Of a stretch of 64,000 nt of DNA, positions 7,835 to 16,149 are shown piece after piece. The first letter of the stretch is position 1; every line of letters begins with the position of its first letter. This stretch comes from Planctomycetota bacterium. GTDB taxonomy: Bacteria; Planctomycetota; UBA1135. A model generated the notes under the pieces. The model ran no database searches. It saw only the letters and a program-made list of their open reading frames with translations, and was not told where the DNA came from. The stretch is from positions 114,316 through 178,315 of the forward strand of contig QQUA01000003.1 in the NCBI GenBank assembly GCA_008501825.1, written 5' to 3'. A program made the position numbers and the translations under genes.

Positions 7835-8732
7835 AGCCCCGGCTCATTAAGAGAGCGCTTTCTCGACTGGCCGTGTCCCAAAGTGGGTTGCTGTGATTGA
7901 GATGGGTAAAGATCACTTCCACTTGGCCGGAATCCACCGCCGCTTGAAAGCGATCCATGCTGTCGGTGACCCGAGGATGGGGGATTTGACTCATGTCTCG
8001 ACCGGGCAATTCCTGATTGGAGAAAAAGGTCGCGTCCAAACACAGGTAGTCGTGGCGATCGGCCAAGTTTTGTAAATCCATGTCCCAGGCATCCCAGGAA
8101 TCGATGTCCGGTAGATAAAACAAAGATTTGCCGTTTTGGACGGAAAGACTGAACCCCACGGTATCGCTGAATTCATCCCGATGGGGGACGGTCAGGGGAG
8201 TCAATTGCAACTCCTCGCTTAGGGAAACCGTTTGACCGGGGAGCATCTGCCGAAGTTCGATGTTGCCAAGTGCGACCAACTGACTCCAAGGGCCGTTTTG
8301 GCGCAAGAATTCGGCCATCCGCGGGCTGGCGTAAACCGGCAAAGCCTTGGCGTGCAAGGACTCTTTTCCCAAGTACATCAAGCCCGTGTAGTGACCGATG
8401 TGGGCGTGGGTCAGGAAAATGGCTTCCGGCAAGGAGCCGTAGTCTTCTACTTGGGAGGGGAAATCCGGAGTGGCATCCAGCATCCACCAACGTCCATCGG
8501 CGGCTTCGATGGCCATGCAAGCCACCCGGTGGAGAGGATGAGGGTGGGCACGAGCTTGGGAACAGAGTTCTTGCCGGCAGCCGAGATGGGGCATGCCTCC
8601 GTCCTGGGCGGCTCCCAAAAAGCGAGCCAGGGTGGTCGGCCCTTCGGTTTCCTCGGACGGTTTCGGAGCAGTGCATGCGGCCAAGCTGAAGCCGAGCAGG
8701 ATCGAAAACAAGGCAAGGAAGATGGACGGCAC
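7794..8732 (-). CDS. PqqB-like metallo-beta-lactamase-fold lipoprotein
   Basis: 312 residues. The N-terminus (IFLALFSILLGFSLAAC) is a lipoprotein signal with Cys19 as the lipidated residue. The rest is a metallo-hydrolase fold like PqqB: FLGAAQDGGMPHLGC near residue 38, the zinc motif THAHIGHYTGL near 109 and a late FTHLNHSNP motif near 275. PqqB proteins act in pyrroloquinoline quinone synthesis as tyrosine hydroxylases, but related secreted members have unknown hydrolase roles. No other pqq gene is present and this copy is exported, so a PQQ role should not be assumed. The gene is divergent from gluQ, with 17 bases between the start codons. Confidence 0.88.
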   Translation of the reverse strand: MPSIFLALFSILLGFSLAACTAPKPSEETEGPTTLARFLGAAQDGGMPHLGCRQELCSQARAHPHPLHRVACMAIEAADGRWWMLDATPDFPSQVEDYGSLPEAIFLTHAHIGHYTGLMYLGKESLHAKALPVYASPRMAEFLRQNGPWSQLVALGNIELRQMLPGQTVSLSEELQLTPLTVPHRDEFSDTVGFSLSVQNGKSLFYLPDIDSWDAWDMDLQNLADRHDYLCLDATFFSNQELPGRDMSQIPHPRVTDSMDRFQAAVDSGQVEVIFTHLNHSNPLWDTASRESALLMSRGFTTPLQRPHLVLK

Positions 8733-8749
8733 GACGGCAGAATACGAAA

Positions 8750-9688
8750 GTGCTCCACGGCCGTCTCGCTCCCAGCCCTACCGGGGTTCTTCACCTGGGG
8801 AACGCTCGTTCCTTCCTGTTGGCATGGTGGGATCTCCGGGCTCGAGGCGGTCAGGTGCATTTGCGCATGGAAGACCTGGATGGCCCGCGGGTGAAGGCTG
8901 GAGCGGATCAGGCGGCCATGGAGGACTTGCAATGGCTGGGTTTGGATTGGGACACCGGACCGGTCTATCAAAAGCCGCGAATCGACCGCTATCGGGAAGT
9001 CTTGGAAAAATTGGCCCAACAGGGGTTGGCTTATCCCTGCATTTGTAGTCGCAAAGACGTGCTGGCGGCGGCGAGCGCACCGCACGCCGGGGAAGAAGGG
9101 CCGGTTTATCCCGGAACATGCCGGGGACGATTTCCAACCGGAGCCGATGCTACGCGGCAAAGCGGGACGGCGCCTAGTTGGCGGTTCGCCGTTCCGGAAG
9201 GAAGCGAGGTCGGATTCGAAGATCGGTTTCGTGGTGCCTGTCGAATTCAAGTGGATCGGGACTTGGGAGACTTTGTGATTTGGAAACGAGATGGAGAACC
9301 GGCTTATCAATTGGCCGTAGTGGTGGACGACGCCGATCAAGGCATGACCGAAATCTTGCGCGGCGATGATTTACTTTCAAGCGCCGCTCGTCAAATCCTG
9401 CTTTACCAGCACCTGCAATGGCCCGTGCCCCGGTTTGCCCACGTGCCCCTGGTGATCGGAACTGACGGCCGGCGTTTGGCCAAGCGTCACGGCGATACCA
9501 CTCTTCGAAGGTTTCGAGAATTGGGAAGAAGCCCAATCGAAGTGTTGCAATGGTTGGCTTTCAGTTGCGGCCATCCTGAGTGGAATCGGTTGCAATGCCC
9601 CGCCGACGGGATTGAAGGATTTGATTTGGCCAAAGTTCCGGATCGGCCATGGGTTTGGCAAGGGGAGCTGCTGGATCCCTGGCCTTAA
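8750..9688 (+). CDS. gluQ: Glutamyl-Q tRNA(Asp) synthetase
   Basis: 312 residues: the length of the catalytic half of a glutamyl-tRNA synthetase with no anticodon-binding domain. Such enzymes attach glutamate to queuosine at the wobble position of tRNA-Asp. The class I signature is PTGVLHLGNARSFLLAWW near residue 10 (HIGH equivalent) and the KMSKS equivalent is RRLAKRHGD near 243. The zinc-binding set typical of this family is present: CICSR near 97-101, then YPGTCR near 120. The RMEDLD motif at 40-45 is also conserved. It stands alone on the plus strand. Confidence 0.92.
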   Translation: MLHGRLAPSPTGVLHLGNARSFLLAWWDLRARGGQVHLRMEDLDGPRVKAGADQAAMEDLQWLGLDWDTGPVYQKPRIDRYREVLEKLAQQGLAYPCICSRKDVLAAASAPHAGEEGPVYPGTCRGRFPTGADATRQSGTAPSWRFAVPEGSEVGFEDRFRGACRIQVDRDLGDFVIWKRDGEPAYQLAVVVDDADQGMTEILRGDDLLSSAARQILLYQHLQWPVPRFAHVPLVIGTDGRRLAKRHGDTTLRRFRELGRSPIEVLQWLAFSCGHPEWNRLQCPADGIEGFDLAKVPDRPWVWQGELLDPWP

Positions 9689-9713
9689 GGTTTCGGCGCC
9701 AAGCGGCCCCGAT

Positions 9714-10733
9714 TTAGTTTTGCCAGTCGTATAACCAGAACCGGCGGCCGGACGGATAGGCTTGCAAGGCCACGGTTCCGCTGGCTCCTTCCCGTTGGGC
9801 ATCGGAAAGTTTGCCGTATAGGCAAGGGCCCCAGGCGAAGGCTTGCAGCGAAGCTTCGGTGCAATTCGATTCGTGCAGTGTGCGGTGAAGTTCCTCAGCC
9901 AAGGCGTTTAAGAACAAGGAAGCTTCGTCGAGTTGGCAGGCCTGCATATAAGCCCGGAAGGGATCTTTTTCTTTTTCCAAGGCGCGTAAATAAACCTCGG
10001 GGCCTTCCGAGCCTTGAACCCGCATCAGCTTGCGAACCAGCAGATGGCTGATGGCGTGAAACTCAGGATCGGCCTCACCGGCTCGCCCCATGACTTCCCT
10101 TCGATAATCATCGTAGTCCATGGCCAGGAGATTCTCTGGATTCGGAACCCAAAGCTGCGGCCGAAAATCGTGCTGGTGGCCACTGGCGTCGACTAATTCC
10201 AAAGGCAATCCCCAACCGGCTACCACCATGCCGGCGTGAAGCAATTGATGGAAGTCGGTTGCCGAAGGTGAAGCCGCCAATTGGAAACTGGCGTATTCAG
10301 CCAGTCCTTCGTTCAACCACTCCGGGAACCCGGCTTCTTCCATGACGTGGTGAGCTAACTCGTGGCGCAAAATGGCCCGCAGCCGCGTTCCTTCGCCATA
10401 GTGGAGTTCCACCCGACAATGGCCGCCGTGAGATTGATGGCGACCGCTTTCACCAGGTTGCAACCGGAGGTGACCGCCGGAGGCTTTCGGGATTCCACAA
10501 TAGATTTCTAGGGGACGATCCGGTACTGGAAGCGACAGCAGGCCGGCGACCAATTCCAAATCTTCTTGCACCCATTGGGAGAGTTGAATCGCCAGGTTCG
10601 GGTCCAGCTCTTCCGACACCATACAAGTTGCGGTCGCCGCTTTTTCCACCGTCCAGGAGGTCGTGGAGCAAGCAGTAAGTGCCGCTAAGCAAAGAAATTG
10701 GGGAATCAGCCCTTGAATTTTTCCGGCGCTCAT
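9714..10733 (-). CDS. Lipoprotein with gluzincin-type zinc metalloprotease motif
   Basis: 339 residues. The signal sequence ends in a lipobox (AALTAC, Cys22). A zinc protease motif HELAHH is at 124-129 (His124, Glu125, His128), followed by WLNEGLAEYASF at 139-150, the pattern that supplies the third zinc ligand in peptidase MA-like gluzincins. The rest of the sequence is alpha-helical and family members are generally uncharacterised cell-envelope peptidases. It converges on gluQ, with 25 bases between the stop codons. Substrate unknown; assignment as an active peptidase rests on the intact HExxH plus NEG motifs. Confidence 0.82.
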   Translation of the reverse strand: MSAGKIQGLIPQFLCLAALTACSTTSWTVEKAATATCMVSEELDPNLAIQLSQWVQEDLELVAGLLSLPVPDRPLEIYCGIPKASGGHLRLQPGESGRHQSHGGHCRVELHYGEGTRLRAILRHELAHHVMEEAGFPEWLNEGLAEYASFQLAASPSATDFHQLLHAGMVVAGWGLPLELVDASGHQHDFRPQLWVPNPENLLAMDYDDYRREVMGRAGEADPEFHAISHLLVRKLMRVQGSEGPEVYLRALEKEKDPFRAYMQACQLDEASLFLNALAEELHRTLHESNCTEASLQAFAWGPCLYGKLSDAQREGASGTVALQAYPSGRRFWLYDWQN

Positions 10734-10888
10734 CTAAGGGAAGCCTACCCCGGAAAGCCGGCTTTGTAGGCAAAGCGCCGGAAAAGAAAAACTTTGTCAA
10801 GTGCGGTTTATGGGGTATGGCGAATAGAGATTTTTTCCAATTCTCGAAGGTGGAAAATTGCAGCCCTGATGGCTAAATCGGCCAGCCA

Positions 10889-12070
10889 TCATTCCTGTCC
10901 ATTTTGAGGGGACTGTTGATGGGACCGTTGAGTGGGCCGGCTGTGACTCCAGGTCAATACGCCGTAGGCGGTGCCGTAGGGACGGCCGAAATCATTAATG
11001 TAATAATCCCACATGCTGCCATCCTTTTCCTGGCATTTCAGGACTTCACCCCAAAGTTGCGGAGCTAAACGACGCTGGTCGCTTGGAGCCAATTCGGCCA
11101 GAACCTGGGCGGCATAGTAATGGCCGAAAAAGTAAAAGTAGCCGCTGTTGAAGTAATAGGCTTCATGAGGAATCGGCTTTTTCCGAGCCACGTCCAGGAA
11201 CCGGTGGTGTTTAAAAAAGAGTTCCAAACCACGGCGCCGTTCCGCCTGCGGGATGCCCGGATCCAATTTGAATTGAGAAGCTCGATGCAAGGCTAAATTA
11301 CAAACTTGAATGCGACTGAGAGAACCCTTGACTTGATCAATGTATTCCAAGCCGCCGGGGCTTGGAAACAACTCTACCGAATAGGTATAGGCTCCGGAAG
11401 GCAAGCGGCAGCTTCGAATGGCAGCCACGGCTCGCTTTAAGCGATCTTCGTCTACCTTCCAGCCCAGTTCCTTGGCCTCCAGCATGGCTAGAACCGCCAC
11501 CGCTGTTTGAAAGGAAGTTCCCCAAAAGGGCCGCCGGGCCAAAGTGTCGAAGGCATAGTAGGCCCAGCCGCCGTTGGCCGCCTGGTACAGATAAAGTTGT
11601 TCTAGAACGGCTTCTCCCGCCTGTTGGCATTGTTTCCGCCGTTGTTCGGCCTGGCTTTCCGGACCCTCGAAATACTTGCCGGCGCGGGTCAGAGCGGCGA
11701 GGGAATAAACATAAGCCCATGTATTGTCCGTGTCCCAATCACTGGGCCGTTTTACCGCTGCGTTTTGCAGCAAGAAATCCAAGCCTCGATTCAGGGAAAG
11801 TTTGACTTCGTCTCCCGAATCGTTTTCCATCAAAGCCAGGCAAGCCAAACCGGTGGTAGCGGCTTGCCAGGCTTTGTGAGTTTCCGGATTGGACCAGAAC
11901 TCCGATTCCGGCTTGCGCCAATGACCCCAGGAGCCATCTTCATTTTGCACTTTGAGTAAATATTGAATCGCCTGTTGTAAACCTCGCTCCACTTTCTCCC
12001 AGGGCGGATCCTGAGATTGCGGTAAGGAAAAGAGACATGCGCTGAGGGTGAAGGCGGTCAGAATCGTCAC
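10889..12070 (-). CDS. Exported prenyltransferase/squalene-cyclase-repeat protein
   Basis: 393 residues from a GTG start. A short hydrophobic N-terminus (LTAFTLSACLFSLP) may be a signal peptide and contains a possible lipobox. The body shows repeats of the alpha-alpha toroid found in prenyltransferases and squalene cyclases: VQNEDGSWGHW near residue 42, ANGGWAYYAF near 160, FWGTSFQTAVAVLAM near 180, and EKDGSMWDYY near 352. The catalytic DxDD motif of cyclases is not evident, so it is probably a non-cyclase toroid protein of the kind abundant in Planctomycetes. It follows the coiled-coil lipoprotein gene by three bases, so they form one unit. Confidence 0.8.
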   Translation of the reverse strand: MTILTAFTLSACLFSLPQSQDPPWEKVERGLQQAIQYLLKVQNEDGSWGHWRKPESEFWSNPETHKAWQAATTGLACLALMENDSGDEVKLSLNRGLDFLLQNAAVKRPSDWDTDNTWAYVYSLAALTRAGKYFEGPESQAEQRRKQCQQAGEAVLEQLYLYQAANGGWAYYAFDTLARRPFWGTSFQTAVAVLAMLEAKELGWKVDEDRLKRAVAAIRSCRLPSGAYTYSVELFPSPGGLEYIDQVKGSLSRIQVCNLALHRASQFKLDPGIPQAERRRGLELFFKHHRFLDVARKKPIPHEAYYFNSGYFYFFGHYYAAQVLAELAPSDQRRLAPQLWGEVLKCQEKDGSMWDYYINDFGRPYGTAYGVLTWSHSRPTQRSHQQSPQNGQE

Positions 12071-12073
12071 GAC

Positions 12074-12793
12074 TCATTCCTCTTCTTCAGCTTCTTCCAA
12101 CTCTTCCTCAGCTTGGCGCAAGGCTTGCTCGGCTTCTTCGACCGCTCCTATGGCCGACAGTCTTGAGCTCTCTATTTCCAGCCGGGCGTTGGCCAAGCCG
12201 ACCTCCGCCTCTTGAACCGCTTGTTCCAGTTCCTGTTCTTCCCTGGGCAGATCGAATTCCAGGTTGTTCTTGGCTTCCATTTCTTCCAAAGCCAAGGATT
12301 GGCGAGCCCTTTCCAGACGCCGTTTGGTTCTGGCCAAGACGATCTCGGCAGTGGCGTCGGCGAGTTCGTCGGCGCCGTACATCATTTCCAACTGCTGCAT
12401 TTCTTCTTCGGTTTCCAGCAAACTATCGCGGCTGGACTGAAGACTCTGTTCAGTTTGTTGGCGCATCATGGGGGCCCGAACGGTGCGAAAGTTCTCCAGA
12501 TCCGCTTGGGCTCGAACCAATTCCAGTTCGGCGCCTTGGAGCTTCAGCCGGGTTTCCAATTCATTGGCTTGCATGTCCAAGCGGGCGATTTCCAACTCCC
12601 GTCGAGCTTGCTCGACCGCCTCCCGCAATTCGCGGAACTCGTGATCTTCCTCCTCGGCCGAATCCTCCCAGTGCTCGGAATCCTCTTGAGCTTCCCGGCG
12701 GATTTTTCCGTCTTGGTCGCGGACGTTGATGACGCAGGCGGTGTTTCCCAACAGTAGGGAAAGAAGGAGAAAAAGGCTGAAGGCGCGTGTCAT
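12074..12793 (-). CDS. Long coiled-coil lipoprotein
   Basis: 239 residues from ATG at 12793, chosen because it begins the signal peptide MTRAFSLFLLLSLLLGNTAC; an upstream in-frame ATG at 12880 adds 29 unlikely residues. After the lipid-attachment Cys20 almost the whole protein is Glu/Gln/Arg/Leu-rich coiled coil (about 45-239), ending in an acidic EEAEEEE-type tail. It recalls the periplasmic hairpin of membrane-fusion proteins but no lipoyl or barrel domain is seen. It lies three bases before the toroid protein gene. A structural or tethering role in the envelope is possible; I do not recognise a family. Confidence 0.75.
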   Translation of the reverse strand: MTRAFSLFLLLSLLLGNTACVINVRDQDGKIRREAQEDSEHWEDSAEEEDHEFRELREAVEQARRELEIARLDMQANELETRLKLQGAELELVRAQADLENFRTVRAPMMRQQTEQSLQSSRDSLLETEEEMQQLEMMYGADELADATAEIVLARTKRRLERARQSLALEEMEAKNNLEFDLPREEQELEQAVQEAEVGLANARLEIESSRLSAIGAVEEAEQALRQAEEELEEAEEEE

Positions 12794-12887
12794 GGTTGGT
12801 TCCAGGTTGCCTCGGAAGAAAAGGCCGATCCGTGGCAACATACGATCCCCAACTGGAATTTGCCGAAAAAATGAATCCAAGAATTAG

Positions 12888-12936
12888 AAAAAGCCCTGCC
12901 GCTTCGCCCTCGAATCACGAAGGGGAAGCGGCAGGG
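12888..12936 (-). terminator. Rho-independent terminator of the small lipoprotein gene
   Basis: A perfect 12-bp stem (12894-12905 with 12925-12936) has an inner CCCT/AGGG helix. On the minus strand it is followed by G-C then five T (A run at 12888-12892). It lies 22 bases past the stop of the minus-strand lipoprotein gene and separates it from the coiled-coil lipoprotein gene. Confidence 0.85.
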
Positions 12937-12957
12937 TGGGTTTCGATCTCGGCTGAA

Positions 12958-13173
12958 TCAGTCGAGATAGGGATCGTCGGGATCGTGGTTCAGGAAGTGC
13001 TTGGAGAAGGTGTCGTAGACGTGGTTGGCATCCCGGGCGAGGACTTGGCCTTTTTGGTCCAAATCATCACCAATGTTGCGGTTGCAGGCGCTTAAACCCA
13101 AAGTCACCACGGCCAGCAGGGCGAGGGGGACCAAACGGCGGAGTCGCTTCATCAGTCGAGTCTTACGGTCCAT
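12958..13173 (-). CDS. Small lipoprotein
   Basis: 71 residues. A strongly basic n-region (DRKTRLMKRLRRL), a hydrophobic core (VPLALLAVVTLGLSAC) and a lipobox with Cys30 define a lipoprotein signal, leaving only about 41 mature residues, rich in Asp and His (NHDPDDPYLD at the end). Mature sequence is too short for a domain call. It is a single-gene unit with its own strong terminator, which suggests notable expression. Function unknown. Confidence 0.75.
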   Translation of the reverse strand: MDRKTRLMKRLRRLVPLALLAVVTLGLSACNRNIGDDLDQKGQVLARDANHVYDTFSKHFLNHDPDDPYLD

Positions 13174-13288
13174 GGTCGGCCGAGGATGCCGACGGGGGTA
13201 GGCAAAAGGTTAGGAGGCCCGGTGGGCCCCGTCAACGGGACAGGCGGACTGGGGCCGAAGGCCGGAGCCGGATATCCTTCTGGCCCCC

Positions 13289-14629
13289 ATGGCCCAAAAG
13301 CGCTTCCAAGCCCCGCGAGGCACTCGCGATCTCCTGCCGGAGGACCTCGTTCTCATTCGGCACCTTGAGCGGACCGCTCACCGCCTGGCGGCAAGCTACC
13401 ACTATTTGGAAATACGCCCGCCCCTGTTCGAGGAAACACGACTTTTCCAGCGCTCTCTCGGAGAGAGCAGCGACGTGGTGGAAAAGGAGATGTTCACCGT
13501 GCCGCGACGGGGCCGAAGCCAAGACCCTGGGGAAGCCTTTACTTTTCGGCCGGAAGGGACCGCCGGGGTGGCCAGGGCATACGTCGAGGGCGGATTCGCC
13601 GCCCGGGCGCCACTGCAGAAGTGGTACTACCTGGGGCCGATGTTCCGCTATGAGCGGCCGCAAAAGGGCCGCGAGCGCCAATTCAGTCAGTTCGGCGTGG
13701 AGGTGTTCGGGGCCGCCGGAGCGGCCATGGACGCCGAGGTCATTCTTCTGTGCCTGCGATTCTTTCAAGCCTTGGGCTTTGGCGAACAACTGGAGGTCCG
13801 CCTCAACACCATGGGAGACCCCGAAGACCGGGATCGCTGGCGGGAAGCCCTGAAAGCTTATTTCGAACCCTTGTTGGACGGCCGCTGCGCCGATTGCCGG
13901 GAACGTTTCCAGCGCAACGTCTTCCGGCTGCTGGACTGCAAGGTGGCGGCATGCCAGGAAGCAATTGCCGCCGCCCCGAAACTACGCCCCCTTTTAGGAG
14001 CGGAATCCGGCCGGCACTTCGAGGAAGTGCTTGCCGGGTTACAAGCTCTTGGCGCCAAGGTGGTCGAGGATCCCGGCATCGTCCGCGGTTTGGACTACTA
14101 CACCCGAACCGTGTTCGAAGTCCATTATCCACCGCTGGGAGCCCGCTCCGCTCTGTGCGGCGGCGGCCGTTACGACGGCCTGGTGGCGGAAATGGGGGGG
14201 CCGCCGACTCCCGGCGTGGGCTTCGCCATCGGCTTGACCCCGACCGAGCTGGCGCTGAAGGAACTGGACCTGCCGCCCAAGGCCGATCTGGCTGATTTGA
14301 AGGACGCCTTAAAACCGCAGATCTACTGCGTGGCCTTGGGGGAAGAGGATCGGGCGGAGACCCTGGCCTTGACCACTGAATTGCGCGATGCCGGCCTGAC
14401 CGGAATCGAGTTGGACGCCCGCGGCAAGTCATTCAAAGCCCAGTTGAAGGAAGCCGGCAAGCGCGGCGTGCACTGGGCCTGCCTACTGGGATCGGAAGAG
14501 CGAGCCTCGTCTACGGTGGTGGTGAAAGATATGCAGGAAGGAGGCCAAGAAGCCGTGCCCAGGGCGGAAATTTCGGCCTGGTTCTTCCAGCGCCAGGCGG
14601 CGGCATCGACCGGCGCCGCCTTGCCATGA
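13289..14629 (+). CDS. hisS: Histidyl-tRNA synthetase
   Basis: 446 residues, full length for the family. It charges tRNA-His with histidine. Class II motifs are visible: motif 1 region near YLEIRPPLFEETRLF, motif 2 near FRYERPQKGRERQFSQFGVE (residues 114-133), and the histidine-specific GLDYYTRTVFE near 268. A C-terminal anticodon-binding domain occupies about 345-440. The gene overlaps nadD by four bases (ATGA at 14626-14629), forming a hisS-nadD-glycosyltransferase operon. Start ATG at 13289 gives the standard MAQKRFQAPRGTRD opening. Confidence 0.96.
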   Translation: MAQKRFQAPRGTRDLLPEDLVLIRHLERTAHRLAASYHYLEIRPPLFEETRLFQRSLGESSDVVEKEMFTVPRRGRSQDPGEAFTFRPEGTAGVARAYVEGGFAARAPLQKWYYLGPMFRYERPQKGRERQFSQFGVEVFGAAGAAMDAEVILLCLRFFQALGFGEQLEVRLNTMGDPEDRDRWREALKAYFEPLLDGRCADCRERFQRNVFRLLDCKVAACQEAIAAAPKLRPLLGAESGRHFEEVLAGLQALGAKVVEDPGIVRGLDYYTRTVFEVHYPPLGARSALCGGGRYDGLVAEMGGPPTPGVGFAIGLTPTELALKELDLPPKADLADLKDALKPQIYCVALGEEDRAETLALTTELRDAGLTGIELDARGKSFKAQLKEAGKRGVHWACLLGSEERASSTVVVKDMQEGGQEAVPRAEISAWFFQRQAAASTGAALP

Positions 14630-15240
14630 AATGGGCGATCTTCGGCGGATCTTTCGATCCGGTTCATTTAGGGCACGTCGCGGTAGCCGACGCCGTTCAT
14701 CGCCACCTGCGGCCCGATTGCCTGTTTTGGATTCCGGCTCGACAAGCGCCCCACAAACCGGAGGCTCAGCCCCTGGCCGGCTCCCAGCGCCTGGCTTTGC
14801 TCGAGGCTCTGTGTCAGGAAAGAGATCGGGAGCGAGTCTTGGACTTGGAGTTACGCCGAGAAGGGCCTTCCTTCACGGTGGATACCTTGCAAGCCCTGGC
14901 TGGAAACAACCCTGAGGCCGAGCTCTGGTTGGTGATGGGGGCGGACTCTCTCAGCCATTTGGCCACCTGGCACCGGTTTTCCGATTTGCTGACCATGGCG
15001 AAAATCGCTTTGGTGCCGCGGCCCGGTTGGGGCCTGGAGCAATTGCAGACCTTCGCCGACCGCCTGAGCGAAACGCAGCGCCGCAGCTTTCGGGCCCATT
15101 TCTTGGATATGGAGGAAGTGGATTTGTCTTCCACCGAAATCCGGCGCCGCTTGCTTCAAGGACAGGATTGCTCCCACGCCCTGCCGGCGGCAGTGGCCGA
15201 ACTGATTCGCAGGAGGAAGCTTTATTGCTCCCCTTCCTGA
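14626..15240 (+). CDS. nadD: Nicotinate-nucleotide adenylyltransferase
   Basis: 204 residues, the usual length. It joins nicotinic acid mononucleotide with ATP to give deamido-NAD in NAD synthesis. Motifs: the nucleotidyltransferase start FGGSFDPVHLGHVAVADA near residue 6 (with GxFDPxHxGH), the substrate loop RQAPHKP near 39, and the C-terminal STEIRRRL near 165 that corresponds to the ISSTxIR motif. It starts within the hisS stop codon and its own 3' end overlaps the next gene by 16 bases. Confidence 0.95.
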   Translation: MKWAIFGGSFDPVHLGHVAVADAVHRHLRPDCLFWIPARQAPHKPEAQPLAGSQRLALLEALCQERDRERVLDLELRREGPSFTVDTLQALAGNNPEAELWLVMGADSLSHLATWHRFSDLLTMAKIALVPRPGWGLEQLQTFADRLSETQRRSFRAHFLDMEEVDLSSTEIRRRLLQGQDCSHALPAAVAELIRRRKLYCSPS

Positions 15241-16127
15241 TCGCCGCCCTGGTGGCGTGGTTGACCGGTTTGTGGGTGTCAAAACCCTTGGCTTCCGCCT
15301 GCCGGCTGCTGGGTTGGGAAGATCCTCCGGGAGAAACCTTGGCCGGCGACCACAAGGGCCACGCCCAACCCGTGCCATTCGGAGGAGCTTTCTACGTCTT
15401 GCCGCTGTTGGCTTTATTTGCCCAACCCGGATACGGACCTTGGTTGTGGGCCGGGCAAATGGTGTTGCTGGTCGGTTTGGCGGAAGACTTTCTCAAAGCC
15501 CGGCGCCGGGAAATTCCATGGTGGTTGCGATTGTCGGTCCTGGCGGCTGCGAGCCTCTGTTTACTGGCTTACGAACCTTTATTCGTGGAGGGGGCACCGG
15601 GAGCGGCGGCGGTGGTCTTGGTCGGCTTGGCCACCATCAGCTTTAATTGGATGGATCATGCCGACGGCTTGGCCACAGCCTGTGGTTTGGGACCTTCGCT
15701 GGCCATGGCAATTTACGGCGGTTTGGAAATGGCCCTGCCTCTGGGCTTGCTGCTGGCTTTTTGGACCGTCAATCTTTGGCGCCGGCAGGGAGCTCTGCTT
15801 TACCTCGGCGACAGCGGTGCCCAGTTGTTGGGCTTTTGCGTCGTCGGTTGGGCCGCCTGCCAAAGTCCACCAGCGGCATCGAAGGCCTGGATGCCGGTCC
15901 TGGCTGCATCGGCAGTCCCGCTGTTCGATTCCATCCGGGTGGTGGTCCTGCGGCTGCGAGCCGGACAAGCTCCCTGGAAGCCGGACCGCCAGCGCCATTT
16001 CGGCCATTGGGCGGCGGCACGGGGCTGGCCGCGGCCTTATGCGCCGTTGGTCGCGATCCTGATTTCGTTCGCCCTCACCCTTTTGGCAATAAACATTGCC
16101 AAAAAAGGGGCTTTAAGCGGGCTTTGA
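15225..16127 (+). CDS. MraY/WecA-type glycosyltransferase family 4 (polyprenyl-phosphate GlcNAc-1-P transferase-like)
   Basis: 300 residues starting at TTG 15225. This start is supported by a strong AGGAGG at 15211-15216 inside the nadD gene and by the hydrophobic first helix that follows; the open frame extends further upstream only as a nadD shadow. About nine membrane segments are visible. PNPT-family signatures are the DHADGLATACG region near residue 145 (Mg-binding acidic pair plus the later LGDSGAQLLGF near 197) and RHFGHWAAARGW near 257 (His-motif equivalent). Such enzymes start lipid-linked glycan synthesis from UDP-sugars. It could be a WecA-type enzyme or act in another surface polymer; MraY itself is less likely outside a dcw cluster. 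Confidence 0.85.
   Translation: MLPFLIAALVAWLTGLWVSKPLASACRLLGWEDPPGETLAGDHKGHAQPVPFGGAFYVLPLLALFAQPGYGPWLWAGQMVLLVGLAEDFLKARRREIPWWLRLSVLAAASLCLLAYEPLFVEGAPGAAAVVLVGLATISFNWMDHADGLATACGLGPSLAMAIYGGLEMALPLGLLLAFWTVNLWRRQGALLYLGDSGAQLLGFCVVGWAACQSPPAASKAWMPVLAASAVPLFDSIRVVVLRLRAGQAPWKPDRQRHFGHWAAARGWPRPYAPLVAILISFALTLLAINIAKKGALSGL
16081..16104. repeat. Perfect 10-bp inverted repeat at the end of the glycosyltransferase gene
   Basis: TTTTGGCAAT (16081-16090) and ATTGCCAAAA (16095-16104) are exact reverse complements around the loop AAAC. The T-rich arm comes first and the A-rich arm second on both strands, which is the reverse of a normal terminator, so termination is uncertain. It lies in the last codons of the plus-strand gene, just before a convergent gene end. 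Confidence 0.6.
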
Positions 16128-16145
16128 GCTCGGCCAAGCAGCCCC
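16101..16145 (-). terminator. Possible terminator of the parvulin gene
   Basis: GGGGCT (16107-16112) pairs with AGCCCC (16140-16145), and on the minus strand the stem is followed by six T (A run 16101-16106). The loop is long, with only weak inner pairing, so this is a tentative call. It lies just past the stop of the minus-strand isomerase gene. Confidence 0.4.
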
Positions 16146-16149
16146 GTTC

